A stretch of DNA of 64,000 bases. Source: an uncultured Lachnospiraceae bacterium (GTDB lineage Bacteria; Bacillota; Clostridia; Lachnospirales; Lachnospiraceae). Positions within the stretch are counted from its first letter, which is position 1, and each line of letters begins with the position of its first letter. The stretch spans positions 1 to 64,000 of the forward strand of contig URUU01000004.1 of the NCBI GenBank assembly GCA_900551235.1, read 5' to 3'. The notes beneath the pieces were generated by a model that did no database searches, was not told the origin of the DNA, and saw only the letters and a list, made by a program, of their open reading frames with translations. Below are positions 51,907-59,980 of the stretch, piece after piece. Position numbers and translations under genes: made by a program.

Positions 51907-51947
51907 CAAAAAAACCGGCCCGGATACGAACATATCCTGCCGGTTTT
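51907..51947 (-). terminator. Terminator of the atp operon
   Basis: Minus strand AAAACCGGC pairs with GCCGGTTTT, with additional GGATA/TATCC pairing inside, followed by TTTT. Confidence 0.8.
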
Positions 51948-51957
51948 CTTATTTTCA

Positions 51958-52377
51958 TCATTTTGTTACATGGTCTGCCAGTTCGATACGGACCAGTGCC
52001 TTGTGAAGTGCCAGCTCGGCACGCGTGATGTTGATATTGGTTTTATGATTCTGCAGTCTGCGTTCTGCACGGATCTTTGCCTCCTGTGCCCGGTTGCGGT
52101 CGATCTCATCCGGCCACTCGGCGATCTCTGCAAGGATCGTAATCCTGTCACCTAAGATTTCCATAAATCCGGTGTGCAGTGCTGCTTCTTTTTTATTTCC
52201 GCCTTCTTCGGTGATCGTGGCGATCCCCGGCTCCAGAACGGTTGTCATCGGAATATGGTTCTTATAGATACCAATCCCGCCTTCTACGGTATTCAGCTCC
52301 AGAAAGCTTGCTTTTCCGCTGTAAAATACACGGTCCGGTGTAATGATCTTCAGATCAAAAAGATTGTCTGCTGCCAT
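51958..52377 (-). CDS. atpC: ATP synthase epsilon subunit
   Basis: 139 residues. N-terminal beta barrel (LKIITPDRVFYSGKASFLELNT) and C-terminal two-helix arm (RAQEAKIRAERRLQ). It couples rotation and restrains ATP hydrolysis. Last gene of the atp operon; a terminator follows. Confidence 0.96.
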   Translation of the reverse strand: MAADNLFDLKIITPDRVFYSGKASFLELNTVEGGIGIYKNHIPMTTVLEPGIATITEEGGNKKEAALHTGFMEILGDRITILAEIAEWPDEIDRNRAQEAKIRAERRLQNHKTNINITRAELALHKALVRIELADHVTK

Positions 52378-52388
52378 TTTGCACCTCC

Positions 52389-53780
52389 CTATTTCATGCG
52401 GGCTGTGACATCATCGATTGAGCCTGCATTCAGGAAATAGCTTTCCGGAACATCATCATGCTTGCCTTCGAGGATCTCGCGGAATCCGCGGATGGTCTCA
52501 GAGAGCGGCACATAACGTCCGTCCAGACCGGTAAACTGTGTTGCCACAAAGAACGGCTGTGACAGGAATCTCTGTACTTTTCTTGCACGGCTCACGACCA
52601 GCTTATCGTCCTCGGAAAGCTCGTCCATACCAAGGATGGCGATGATATCCTGAAGTTCCTTATATTTCTGCAGGATCTCCTGCACGCCTCGTGCTGTTTT
52701 ATAATGCTCCTCACCGACGATACGCGGGTCCAGAATACGTGAAGTGGACTCCAGCGGGTCAACTGCCGGATAGATTCCAAGTTCTACGATCGAACGTGAA
52801 AGTACGGTCGTAGCATCCAGATGTGCGAATGTCGTGGCCGGTGCCGGGTCTGTCAGGTCATCTGCCGGTACATAAACAGCCTGTACGGATGTGATGGAAC
52901 CGCTCTTTGTGGAAGTGATACGCTCCTGGAGAGCACCCATCTCGGTCTGCAGTGTCGGCTGGTATCCTACTGCGGACGGCATACGTCCAAGCAGGGCGGA
53001 AACCTCGGAACCTGCCTGTGTAAAACGGAAAATATTGTCGATGAACAGCAGGACATCTTTTCCTGCCTGGTCACGGAAATATTCCGCCATGGTAAGGCCG
53101 GTAAGACCGACACGCATACGTGCTCCTGGCGGCTCGTTCATCTGACCGAACACCATGGTGGTCTTATTGATAACTCCGGATTCCTCCATCTCATGATAAA
53201 GGTCGTTTCCTTCTCGTGTACGCTCACCAACTCCGGTAAATACCGAATATCCGCCATGCTCGGTTGCGATATTGTGGATCAGCTCCTGGATCAGGACGGT
53301 CTTTCCTACACCTGCCCCTCCGAACAGACCGGTCTTTCCGCCTTTCTGATACGGGCAAAGCAGATCGACTACCTTGATACCGGTCTCCAGAATCTCGGTA
53401 GATGTGGACTGTTCTTCAAAAGAAGGTGCTTTTCTGTGGATCGGTAAATACTCGACTCCTTCCGGTGCCGGTTTTTTATCGATCGCATCTCCGGTTACAT
53501 TGAAGATACGGCCAAGTGTATTTTCTCCGACCGGAACGGTGATCGGTGCACCGGTTGCAGTCGCTTTTGCACCGCGGACCAGCCCGTCGGTTGGTCCCAT
53601 CGCAATGCATCGCACCGTATCGTCACCTAAGTGCTGTGCAACTTCTGCTGTCAGCACACCGCCGTCCGGAGCTGCGATATGGATCGCATCGTAGATCTTT
53701 GGCAGCTTGCCTTCCGGAAATTTAATATCCAGGACCGCACCAATGATCTGCGTGATCTTTCCTTGAATTTGTTCTGCCAT
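52389..53780 (-). CDS. atpD: ATP synthase beta subunit
   Basis: 463 residues. Catalytic subunit with Walker A GGAGVGKTVLIQ, the signature PAVDPLESTSR and the DELSEDDK hinge near the C terminus that contacts gamma. GGAGG precedes the ATG. Gene order atpA-atpG-atpD-atpC is standard. Confidence 0.98.
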   Translation of the reverse strand: MAEQIQGKITQIIGAVLDIKFPEGKLPKIYDAIHIAAPDGGVLTAEVAQHLGDDTVRCIAMGPTDGLVRGAKATATGAPITVPVGENTLGRIFNVTGDAIDKKPAPEGVEYLPIHRKAPSFEEQSTSTEILETGIKVVDLLCPYQKGGKTGLFGGAGVGKTVLIQELIHNIATEHGGYSVFTGVGERTREGNDLYHEMEESGVINKTTMVFGQMNEPPGARMRVGLTGLTMAEYFRDQAGKDVLLFIDNIFRFTQAGSEVSALLGRMPSAVGYQPTLQTEMGALQERITSTKSGSITSVQAVYVPADDLTDPAPATTFAHLDATTVLSRSIVELGIYPAVDPLESTSRILDPRIVGEEHYKTARGVQEILQKYKELQDIIAILGMDELSEDDKLVVSRARKVQRFLSQPFFVATQFTGLDGRYVPLSETIRGFREILEGKHDDVPESYFLNAGSIDDVTARMK

Positions 53781-53821
53781 GTTTCCTCCTAGTAATGCCG
53801 CATACGCTGCGGCAGACGTTT

Positions 53822-54679
53822 CTATTCAACAGCCTCGGCTCCTGCAATGATCTCGGTCAGCTCCTGCGTGATCGAGCCCTGTCTTGCACGGTTGTACTGC
53901 AGTTCCAGGCTTTCCATCATGTCCTCTGCATTGCTCGTAGCAGCATCCATTGCCTGCATACGTGCTCCGTTCTCACTGGCTGCCGCCTCGTTTAACGCTC
54001 CGTACAGAAGACTTGCGATATATTTCGGTATAATCATATCCAGGGCTTCTTCCTCGCCCGGCTTGTAGTTCATCGGCGTATTCCGCTCTGCATCGGACAG
54101 CTCTTTGTCACTGAATTCCACCGGAAGCAGCTTCAAAAGTTTCGGCTCATGTACCACCGTGTTTTTGAAGCTGGTATAGACAAGATAGATCTCTCCGATC
54201 TTCTCTTCCTCGAAATCTTTCAGGACCCTCTGGCTGATCTCCACCGCATCCGAATACAGAGGGGTATTGATCACCTCGCTGTAATCTTCTGCGATCTCAT
54301 AGCCTTTTCGTTCCAGTGCTTCATGCCCTTTGCGGCCGATGTTATAGATCAGAAGCTCTTTTCCTTCCAGTTCGCCCTGCGTGAGCATTTTCACGATGTT
54401 GGAGTTGTAACCGCCTGCCAGTCCTCTGTTGGAGGAGATGACGATCACACCCTTTTTTTCCGATTTTCCGCTTTTCAGATAAGGGTGTTCCACAATGCCG
54501 GTACGCGCAAGCATACTGGTCACCGTGGCATACATATGGTTAAAATACGGTTTGCATTCTTCCGCTTTTTCCCTCGTCCTCTGAAGCTTTACGGTGGAAA
54601 CCAGCTTCATGGCTTTTGTGATCTGCTGTGTGCTGGCGATACTGTTTCTGCGCCTCTGAATATCTCTCATTGAAGCCAT
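53822..54679 (-). CDS. atpG: ATP synthase gamma subunit
   Basis: 285 residues. Begins MASMRDIQRRRNSI and ends ARQGSITQELTEIIAGAEAV: the two long helices that form the central shaft. The usual SNRGLAGGYNSN motif is present. Confidence 0.97.
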   Translation of the reverse strand: MASMRDIQRRRNSIASTQQITKAMKLVSTVKLQRTREKAEECKPYFNHMYATVTSMLARTGIVEHPYLKSGKSEKKGVIVISSNRGLAGGYNSNIVKMLTQGELEGKELLIYNIGRKGHEALERKGYEIAEDYSEVINTPLYSDAVEISQRVLKDFEEEKIGEIYLVYTSFKNTVVHEPKLLKLLPVEFSDKELSDAERNTPMNYKPGEEEALDMIIPKYIASLLYGALNEAAASENGARMQAMDAATSNAEDMMESLELQYNRARQGSITQELTEIIAGAEAVE

Positions 54680-54719
54680 GGTATCATCCTCCTGCTTTCT
54701 TTTCCGTCATCGTGCTGCT

Positions 54720-56234
54720 TTATTCAGCTGCAGAAAATTTTGCTTTGCACTCACCGATCGCCTGGATCAGTTTCTGTTCTGCATCGTCGGAAAGTACCCT
54801 GGTCTCTTTGATGCTCTCCGGAAGCTCCGGATATTTGGTCTTGATGTATTCAAACAGTGACTCTTCGAAATCCAGAACCTTTTCTGTCGGAATATCCAGC
54901 AGATGTTTTCTGGTAGCCGCATACAGGATGATAACCTGATATTCTACCGGAACCGGTGCATACTGCGGCTGTTTGAGGACTTCACGGATACGCTCGCCCT
55001 GAGCCAGCTTTTCTTTGGTATCGGCATCCAGTTCGGAACCAAACTGTGCAAAAGATGCCAGCTCACGGAACTGTGCCAGCTCTACTCGGATCGGGGCAGC
55101 GATCTTTTTCATTGCCTTGATCTGAGCGGAACCTCCAACTCGTGATACAGAAAGTCCGGCATTTACCGCCGGGCGGAATCCTGCGTTGAACATCTCCGTC
55201 TCCAGGTAGATCTGACCGTCGGTGATGGAAATAACGTTTGTCGGAATATAGGCGGAAACATCGCCTGCCTGTGTCTCAATGATCGGCAGTGCCGTCAGAG
55301 ATCCTCCGCCAAGTTCGTCGGAAAGTCTCGCCGCACGCTCCAGCAGTCTGGAATGCAGATAGAAAACGTCTCCCGGATAAGCCTCACGGCCTGGCGGACG
55401 ACGCAGAAGCAGGGAAAGTGTACGGTAAGCCGTCGCATGCTTGGACAGGTCATCGTAAATGATCAGTACGTCCTCTCCGTTCTCCATCCATTCTTCTCCG
55501 ATCGCACATCCGGAATACGGTGCGATATACTGCAGTGGGGCAAGTTCACTGGATGTGGATGCCACAACGGTTGTATAATCCATGGCTCCGTTTTCTTCCA
55601 GAGTCTTGACAATATTTGCAACGGTCGATGCTTTCTGACCGATGGCTACATAAATACATTTTACATTCTGACCCTTCTGGTTGATGATCGTATCAATCGC
55701 GATCGCTGTCTTACCCGTCTGACGGTCTCCGATGATCAGCTCTCGCTGTCCTCTTCCGATCGGCACCATGGAGTCAATTGCCTTGATACCTGTCTGAAGC
55801 GGAGTATCTACGCTCTTTCGGTCGATAACTCCGGAAGCTACTCTTTCAATCTTACGGAATTTCCTGCTTGAGATCGGACCTTTGCCATCGATCGGCTGTC
55901 CAAGGGCATTGACAACCCTGCCGATCATCTCATCGCCTACCGGAACTTCCACAACGGTACCTGTCGTCTTTACGATATCGCCCTCTTCGATATTTGTTGC
56001 ATCACCGAGCAGTACAGCACCTACGTTATCCTCCTCCAGGTTGAGCACCATGCCCCGCACACCATGCGGAAACTCCAGAAGCTCACCCTGCATCGCTTTC
56101 TCAAGGCCGTGGATACGTGCGATACCATCTGCAACCTGAATAACCGTGCCCACTTCTGCAACGGACATATGGGAAGAATATCTTTTGATCTCTTCTTTTA
56201 TCACTGAGCTTATTTCCTCAGGTTTCAAATTCAT
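54720..56234 (-). CDS. atpA: ATP synthase alpha subunit
   Basis: 504 residues. Non-catalytic nucleotide-binding subunit with Walker A GDRQTGKTAIAID, the signature PAVNAGLSVSRVGG and IARIHGLEKAMQGE near the N terminus. It forms the hexamer with AtpD. Confidence 0.98.
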   Translation of the reverse strand: MNLKPEEISSVIKEEIKRYSSHMSVAEVGTVIQVADGIARIHGLEKAMQGELLEFPHGVRGMVLNLEEDNVGAVLLGDATNIEEGDIVKTTGTVVEVPVGDEMIGRVVNALGQPIDGKGPISSRKFRKIERVASGVIDRKSVDTPLQTGIKAIDSMVPIGRGQRELIIGDRQTGKTAIAIDTIINQKGQNVKCIYVAIGQKASTVANIVKTLEENGAMDYTTVVASTSSELAPLQYIAPYSGCAIGEEWMENGEDVLIIYDDLSKHATAYRTLSLLLRRPPGREAYPGDVFYLHSRLLERAARLSDELGGGSLTALPIIETQAGDVSAYIPTNVISITDGQIYLETEMFNAGFRPAVNAGLSVSRVGGSAQIKAMKKIAAPIRVELAQFRELASFAQFGSELDADTKEKLAQGERIREVLKQPQYAPVPVEYQVIILYAATRKHLLDIPTEKVLDFEESLFEYIKTKYPELPESIKETRVLSDDAEQKLIQAIGECKAKFSAAE

Positions 56235-56271
56235 AAGGTCTTTGCACCTTCTTTCATGCTGTTTTCTTCTC

Positions 56272-56823
56272 TCAGGCTTCGAGGGAAATTCCCATGAGCT
56301 GCAGCCTCAGCTCTTCCAGCCTGCTCTTTATACTGGTGTCAATGACACGGTCTCCGATCCGGATCACCAGACCGCCGATCAGCGTCTTATCCTCACGGTA
56401 TGTGATCTCCATCTTTTTGTAGTCCGTAGTATCCAGAAGTCTCTTTTCAATCTTACTCTTCTGTTCTGCGGTAAGCTCAAATGGAGATGTCACCAGAGCC
56501 ACACCAATTTTTTTGTATTCTTTCACTTTAGCTGTAAAATATGCAAATATGGCATTTCTCTCAGAAAAGCGTCCCTTCTTCACAAGAATCTGTAAAAATC
56601 CTGTCATATCGTCTGAGACGTTTCCCTTGAAACATTTTTCGATAAAATCCTGCTTTTCCTCGCTGCCGATACCCGGATGGCAGAGCAGCGTCTCTGCCTG
56701 GGGATTCTGGTCAAGTGCGTTCTCTACGGCACAGATCTCTTCCAGAAACTGGTCACAGCGGTTCTCTTCCACCGCCAGCTCGAACAGCGCGTCACCGTAT
56801 ACCTTCGCCGCTACTTTCGCCAT
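56272..56823 (-). CDS. atpH: ATP synthase delta subunit
   Basis: 183 residues. The OSCP/delta fold begins KVYGDALFELAVEEN and closes with GGLVIRIGDRVIDTSIKSRL. It joins the peripheral stalk to the top of F1. It overlaps the end of atpF by 13 bases. Confidence 0.95.
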   Translation of the reverse strand: MAKVAAKVYGDALFELAVEENRCDQFLEEICAVENALDQNPQAETLLCHPGIGSEEKQDFIEKCFKGNVSDDMTGFLQILVKKGRFSERNAIFAYFTAKVKEYKKIGVALVTSPFELTAEQKSKIEKRLLDTTDYKKMEITYREDKTLIGGLVIRIGDRVIDTSIKSRLEELRLQLMGISLEA

Positions 56824-57326
56824 GTGTCCTCCCCTATTTCTTTCAGTGTACTCTCTACCATCATATCCTGAACTTTTGCATCAACCGCACCGGCTACTGC
56901 CTTTTCTGCCATCAAAGATGCAAGTGCGATCATTTCTTTCTTCATATCATCTGCGGCAGCTTTCCGCTCCAGCTCAACCTGGGCATTTGCTCTTGCAAGA
57001 ATCCTCGCAGCTTCTCCTTTTGCCTCGGCAATGATCTTTGCTTCATTATCCAGAGCTTTCTGTCTTGCCTGTGCCAGAATCTCCTCTGCCTCCGCATTGA
57101 TATTCTGAATCTTCGCATTGTAATCTTCTTTGAGTTTACTTGCATCTGCTTTATCTGCTGCTGCACTGTCCAGATCATTTTTGATCTTATCCTGTCTTTT
57201 CTTCAGGAAATCCCTTGCAGGATTAAACAGCAGATAGGACAGAAACGTAAACATGACAAATACTGCAAGTGCCAGCAGAACGGCATCGTGAATCAGCTGA
57301 GGATCCAGATTAAACAGTCGTTCCAA
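56811..57326 (-). CDS. atpF: ATP synthase b subunit
   Basis: 171 residues. One N-terminal membrane helix (AVLLALAVFVMFTFLSYLLF) followed by FNPARDFLKKRQDKI and a long Ala/Glu/Lys coiled coil, the peripheral stalk. One copy only, so it acts as a homodimer. Confidence 0.96.
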   Translation of the reverse strand: MERLFNLDPQLIHDAVLLALAVFVMFTFLSYLLFNPARDFLKKRQDKIKNDLDSAAADKADASKLKEDYNAKIQNINAEAEEILAQARQKALDNEAKIIAEAKGEAARILARANAQVELERKAAADDMKKEMIALASLMAEKAVAGAVDAKVQDMMVESTLKEIGEDTWRK

Positions 57327-57341
57327 CGTTTTGCCCCCTTT

Positions 57342-57608
57342 TTACAGCTTTCCGATCAGCGGGTTTGCGAACAGCAGGATAAATGCGATAGCAAGACCAT
57401 AAAGACCTGTTGTCTCAGCAACTGCCTGACCTAAAAGCATGGTTGACATAATATCACCTTTTGCACCCGGGTTTCTTCCTACTGCACTTGCACCATATCC
57501 GGCTGCAATACCCTGACCTACACCAGGACCAATACCTGCGATCATTGCAAGACCTGCACCAATTGCAGAGCATGCTAAAACCAGTGCCTTACCTGTAATT
57601 CCATCCAT
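57342..57608 (-). CDS. atpE: ATP synthase c subunit, Na+-binding type
   Basis: 88 residues, two membrane helices. Gln32, Val63, Glu65, Thr66 and Tyr70 all fall at the positions that coordinate Na+ in the Ilyobacter and Acetobacterium c-rings (GPGVGQG in helix 1; GQAVAETTGLYGL in helix 2). Glu65 is the ion carrier. This set predicts Na+ rather than H+ coupling; the inference rests on the motif only. The charged loop RNPGAKGD faces F1. Confidence 0.95.
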   Translation of the reverse strand: MDGITGKALVLACSAIGAGLAMIAGIGPGVGQGIAAGYGASAVGRNPGAKGDIMSTMLLGQAVAETTGLYGLAIAFILLFANPLIGKL

Positions 57609-57707
57609 GAGATGTACCTCCTAAATATTAAAATATGATTTCTTGATGTTGCCAGTTGATGCCGCCCACCTGCTGCGAACGGATCCGCTTCCGGGCTTTG
57701 ACATCTT

Positions 57708-58427
57708 TTAATTTTCCTGCGGCATTTTCTGTGAAGTAAATACCATTGTCAGCATACAGAACACATAGGTCTGTATTGCACCGGAGAAAAGATCAAAGTA
57801 AATATGAAGAAATCCCGGCCAGCCCACTGCGATCTTGGAAAGCAGTGAGTAGATCAGTGACATCATAACCGTTCCGGAAAGCACATTTCCGAACAGACGC
57901 AGTGACAGAGAAAACGGCACTGCGATCTCTCCGATCAGGTTGATCGGGAAGAGGATCGGGATCGGCTTAAACAGATCGGTAAATGCACCAAATTTGTTAT
58001 ACTTCACATTATTGTACTGTATGATACAAAATGTGATAATTCCCAGTGGAAGTGTTACGCCATAGTCCGCTGTCGGAGGCCGAAGCCCAAACAGACCTGA
58101 GATATTGCTGACAAAAATAAAGATAAAGATCGATCCGATGTAGTTGCGATATTTCTTCGCATAACTTCCCATGCTGCTCTCTACCATACCATCCAGCATT
58201 TCCACGATCATCTCGACGATGTTCTGGAAAAATCCCGGCACTTCCTGTGCGTGACGCATCGTCCGGTTTGCCGCAAGTGCAAACACAAACAGTACCAGCA
58301 TCACCACGAGTATGCTGACATGCGTGGTCGTGATCCAGAATTCCTGTCCGAATAACCTGTACTTGAACAGTCCATGGATCATAAAATCCACGTCACCACT
58401 TGCCGCCAGCAAAAAACCTGCTCTCAC
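57708..58427 (-). CDS. atpB: ATP synthase a subunit
   Basis: 239 residues from a GTG that follows the upstream stop by one base; an in-frame ATG 15 codons later (58382) is the alternative. The stator Arg is in SLSLRLFGNVLSG, and the PFSLSLRLF/PGFLHIYFDLFSG helices form the ion half-channels beside the c ring. Five to six membrane helices. Confidence 0.95.
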   Translation of the reverse strand: MRAGFLLAASGDVDFMIHGLFKYRLFGQEFWITTTHVSILVVMLVLFVFALAANRTMRHAQEVPGFFQNIVEMIVEMLDGMVESSMGSYAKKYRNYIGSIFIFIFVSNISGLFGLRPPTADYGVTLPLGIITFCIIQYNNVKYNKFGAFTDLFKPIPILFPINLIGEIAVPFSLSLRLFGNVLSGTVMMSLIYSLLSKIAVGWPGFLHIYFDLFSGAIQTYVFCMLTMVFTSQKMPQEN

Positions 58428-58808
58428 TCATTCACCTTCTTTTCTTTTTATTTTCTGAAACAAAGGCTGCATATATGCTCCGACTTTCAGAGTCATCACT
58501 CCAAGCAGCACACCAACCATGCTGCCGATCTTAAAATAAGCGGTAATAAAAAATACCACCAGAACGACTGCCATGCGGATGCCATACATACGGTACATAT
58601 GTTTCGGAGCGTCACCTTCTGACAGATCAAGTGCATCTTCTAAACTGTACCTGATGTGCCATGCCATAAAAACGGCGACTCCAACTCCGATCCACAGCCC
58701 CACTGAAAAAAAGACCTTCGCATCAGAAAGCCACACAAAGGCTGCCTGAAACAACAGTCCACACAACAGGATGCCTGAAATCAGACTTTTCAATATCTTA
58801 TCTTCCAT
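58428..58808 (-). CDS. AtpI-like ATP synthase-associated membrane protein
   Basis: 126 residues from the ATG at 58808. Four membrane helices (ISGILLCGLLFQAAFVWL, VGLWIGVGVAVFMAWHI, MAVVLVVFFITAYF, GSMVGVLLGVMTLKVGAYM) in the place and layout of subunit I, which helps c-ring assembly. Sequence identity to known AtpI cannot be judged by eye. Confidence 0.75.
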   Translation of the reverse strand: MEDKILKSLISGILLCGLLFQAAFVWLSDAKVFFSVGLWIGVGVAVFMAWHIRYSLEDALDLSEGDAPKHMYRMYGIRMAVVLVVFFITAYFKIGSMVGVLLGVMTLKVGAYMQPLFQKIKRKEGE

Positions 58809-59031
58809 GTTTCTTTTCTCCTTTTTTCGGAACAAGCTGTTTTAAGATCAGATAACAGTTGCGAATCCCTGCTGCCATACCAAAGAGAAGCAGCACGGTC
58901 ACACTGTGAAATCCAAAACGCTCATCCAGCCAGTGGCCTGCGAATACGCAGAGAATAATCGGAGCCAGCATGGAGATCCCAAGCTGCGTGATCATCGCAA
59001 GATTTTGCATCACTTCTTTTTCAAATTTCAT
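58798..59031 (-). CDS. AtpZ-like protein (AtpZ/AtpI family)
   Basis: 77 residues from the ATG at 59031 (GAGGAGG upstream). Two membrane helices with the family pattern: LAMITQLGISMLAPIILCVFAG, WLDERFG, then VLLLFGMAAGIRNCYLIL. AtpZ and AtpI together form Mg2+/Ca2+ channel-like complexes in some bacteria and open many Clostridia atp operons. It overlaps the next gene by 11 bases. Confidence 0.82.
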   Translation of the reverse strand: MKFEKEVMQNLAMITQLGISMLAPIILCVFAGHWLDERFGFHSVTVLLLFGMAAGIRNCYLILKQLVPKKGEKKHGR

Positions 59032-59121
59032 TTTTCCTCCTCTTACTAAAACTCTGCCATTTTCTGATACATCATTTCTTTTTTGCATTTGCAGGTGCAA
59101 AATACACCTGACTCGAATTTT

Positions 59122-59150
59122 AGTTTATCCTACTTTTTCATTTTTGTCTA
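59122..59150 (-). promoter_or_regulatory. Candidate promoter of the atp operon
   Basis: Minus strand TAGACA (59150-59145), 17-base spacer, TAAACT (59127-59122). Start near 59115, leader of about 85 bases. Confidence 0.6.
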
Positions 59151-59193
59151 CCAAATCTGATATACAATCCCTCAAAAATGCCAAATTTTTATA

Positions 59194-59215
59194 CACTTTC
59201 GAGTAAGTGTCGAAA
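59194..59215. promoter_or_regulatory. Nested inverted repeat in the atp/queT divergent region
   Basis: TTTCGA (59197-59202) with TCGAAA (59210-59215), and CACTT with AAGTG inside. Operator-like, no assigned regulator. Confidence 0.35.
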
Positions 59216-59261
59216 TGCGCTTCCAGTTTCTGGAAAATCCATCTTTAAAAGCTTGTTTTCC

Positions 59262-59290
59262 TTGCATTCTGACAGTTGTTATGTTATACT
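59262..59290 (+). promoter_or_regulatory. Promoter of queT
   Basis: TTGCAT (59262-59267), 17-base spacer, TATACT (59285-59290). The transcript would start at about 59296, at the first base of the structured leader. Confidence 0.8.
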
Positions 59291-59294
59291 GTGA

Positions 59295-59390
59295 GCCGTT
59301 GCCAGGCCCTTAAAAACAAGGTCTTATCGGGCTTGCCGGCGGTCACCGCCGTAAAATGTGCTGAGTGTTCGCGACCTTCCACTCATAAAA
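59295..59390 (+). promoter_or_regulatory. Structured queT leader, candidate preQ1 riboswitch
   Basis: A first imperfect hairpin spans 59295-59340 (GCCG/CGGC and CAGGCCC/GGGCTTG), a second is CGGCGG-TCA-CCGCCG (59337-59351) and a third TGAGTG/CACTCA (59362-59367, 59380-59385). The loop of the first contains AAGGTC (59318-59323), complementary to GACCTT (59373-59378) in the loop of the third, giving a 6-bp kissing or pseudoknot contact. The second hairpin competes with the base of the first. The gene it precedes transports queuosine precursors, whose genes are commonly preQ1-controlled; preQ1-III riboswitches are known upstream of queT in Clostridia. The class is not proven. Confidence 0.65.
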
Positions 59391-59415
59391 CAAAACTAAA
59401 GGAGAATCAGATATC

Positions 59416-59916
59416 ATGAAAAAGTCTAACAAAGTAACCTTTTTAACTCAGGCTGCTGTGATCGCAGCGATCTACGTCGTGCTGACGATCATCTTTGCAC
59501 CGATCAGTTTCGGTGAAGTGCAGGTTCGTATTTCCGAGGCACTGACCATCCTGCCGTTCTTCACACCGGCTGCCATCCCCGGACTGTTTGTGGGCTGCAT
59601 CATCGCCAACTTGTTCGGCGGTGCGATCCCTGCTGATATTATTTTCGGCAGCATTGCCACACTGCTGGGAGCCCTCGGAACCTATGCGCTGCGTAAAAAG
59701 AGCCGGTTCTTAGCTCCGCTTCCGCCGATCATCGCCAACACACTGATCGTACCGTTTGTTCTTTACTACGGATACGGGGTCAATCTTCCAATTCCGTTTA
59801 TGATGCTGACGGTTGGCGTCGGTGAAGTACTTTCCTGCGGTGTGATCGGACTGGTCGTGCAAAGTGCTCTGAAAAATTACAGCCATGTGCTCTTCCACAA
59901 CACTGCCAAAGCCTGA
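59416..59916 (+). CDS. queT: Queuosine precursor transporter QueT
   Basis: 166 residues with AAAGGAG upstream. It is a hydrophobic ECF-type S component with about five to six membrane helices and the QueT pattern near the start (ITLxxxPISFGEVQVRISEALTILP: here FAPISFGEVQVRISEAL). It takes up a queuine/preQ1-type precursor for tRNA queuosine together with an ECF energising module, which is encoded elsewhere. Monocistronic, behind the structured leader. Confidence 0.93.
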   Translation: MKKSNKVTFLTQAAVIAAIYVVLTIIFAPISFGEVQVRISEALTILPFFTPAAIPGLFVGCIIANLFGGAIPADIIFGSIATLLGALGTYALRKKSRFLAPLPPIIANTLIVPFVLYYGYGVNLPIPFMMLTVGVGEVLSCGVIGLVVQSALKNYSHVLFHNTAKA

Positions 59917-59937
59917 AACACTGACATATAGCATAAA

Positions 59938-59980
59938 AACTTCTGAAATCCCTTTTAGGATTCCAGAAGTTTTTGTTTTT
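59938..59980. terminator. Bidirectional terminator between queT and the LRR protein
   Basis: ACTTCTG-AATCC pairs with GGATT-CAGAAGT; T runs follow on both strands. Confidence 0.8.
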
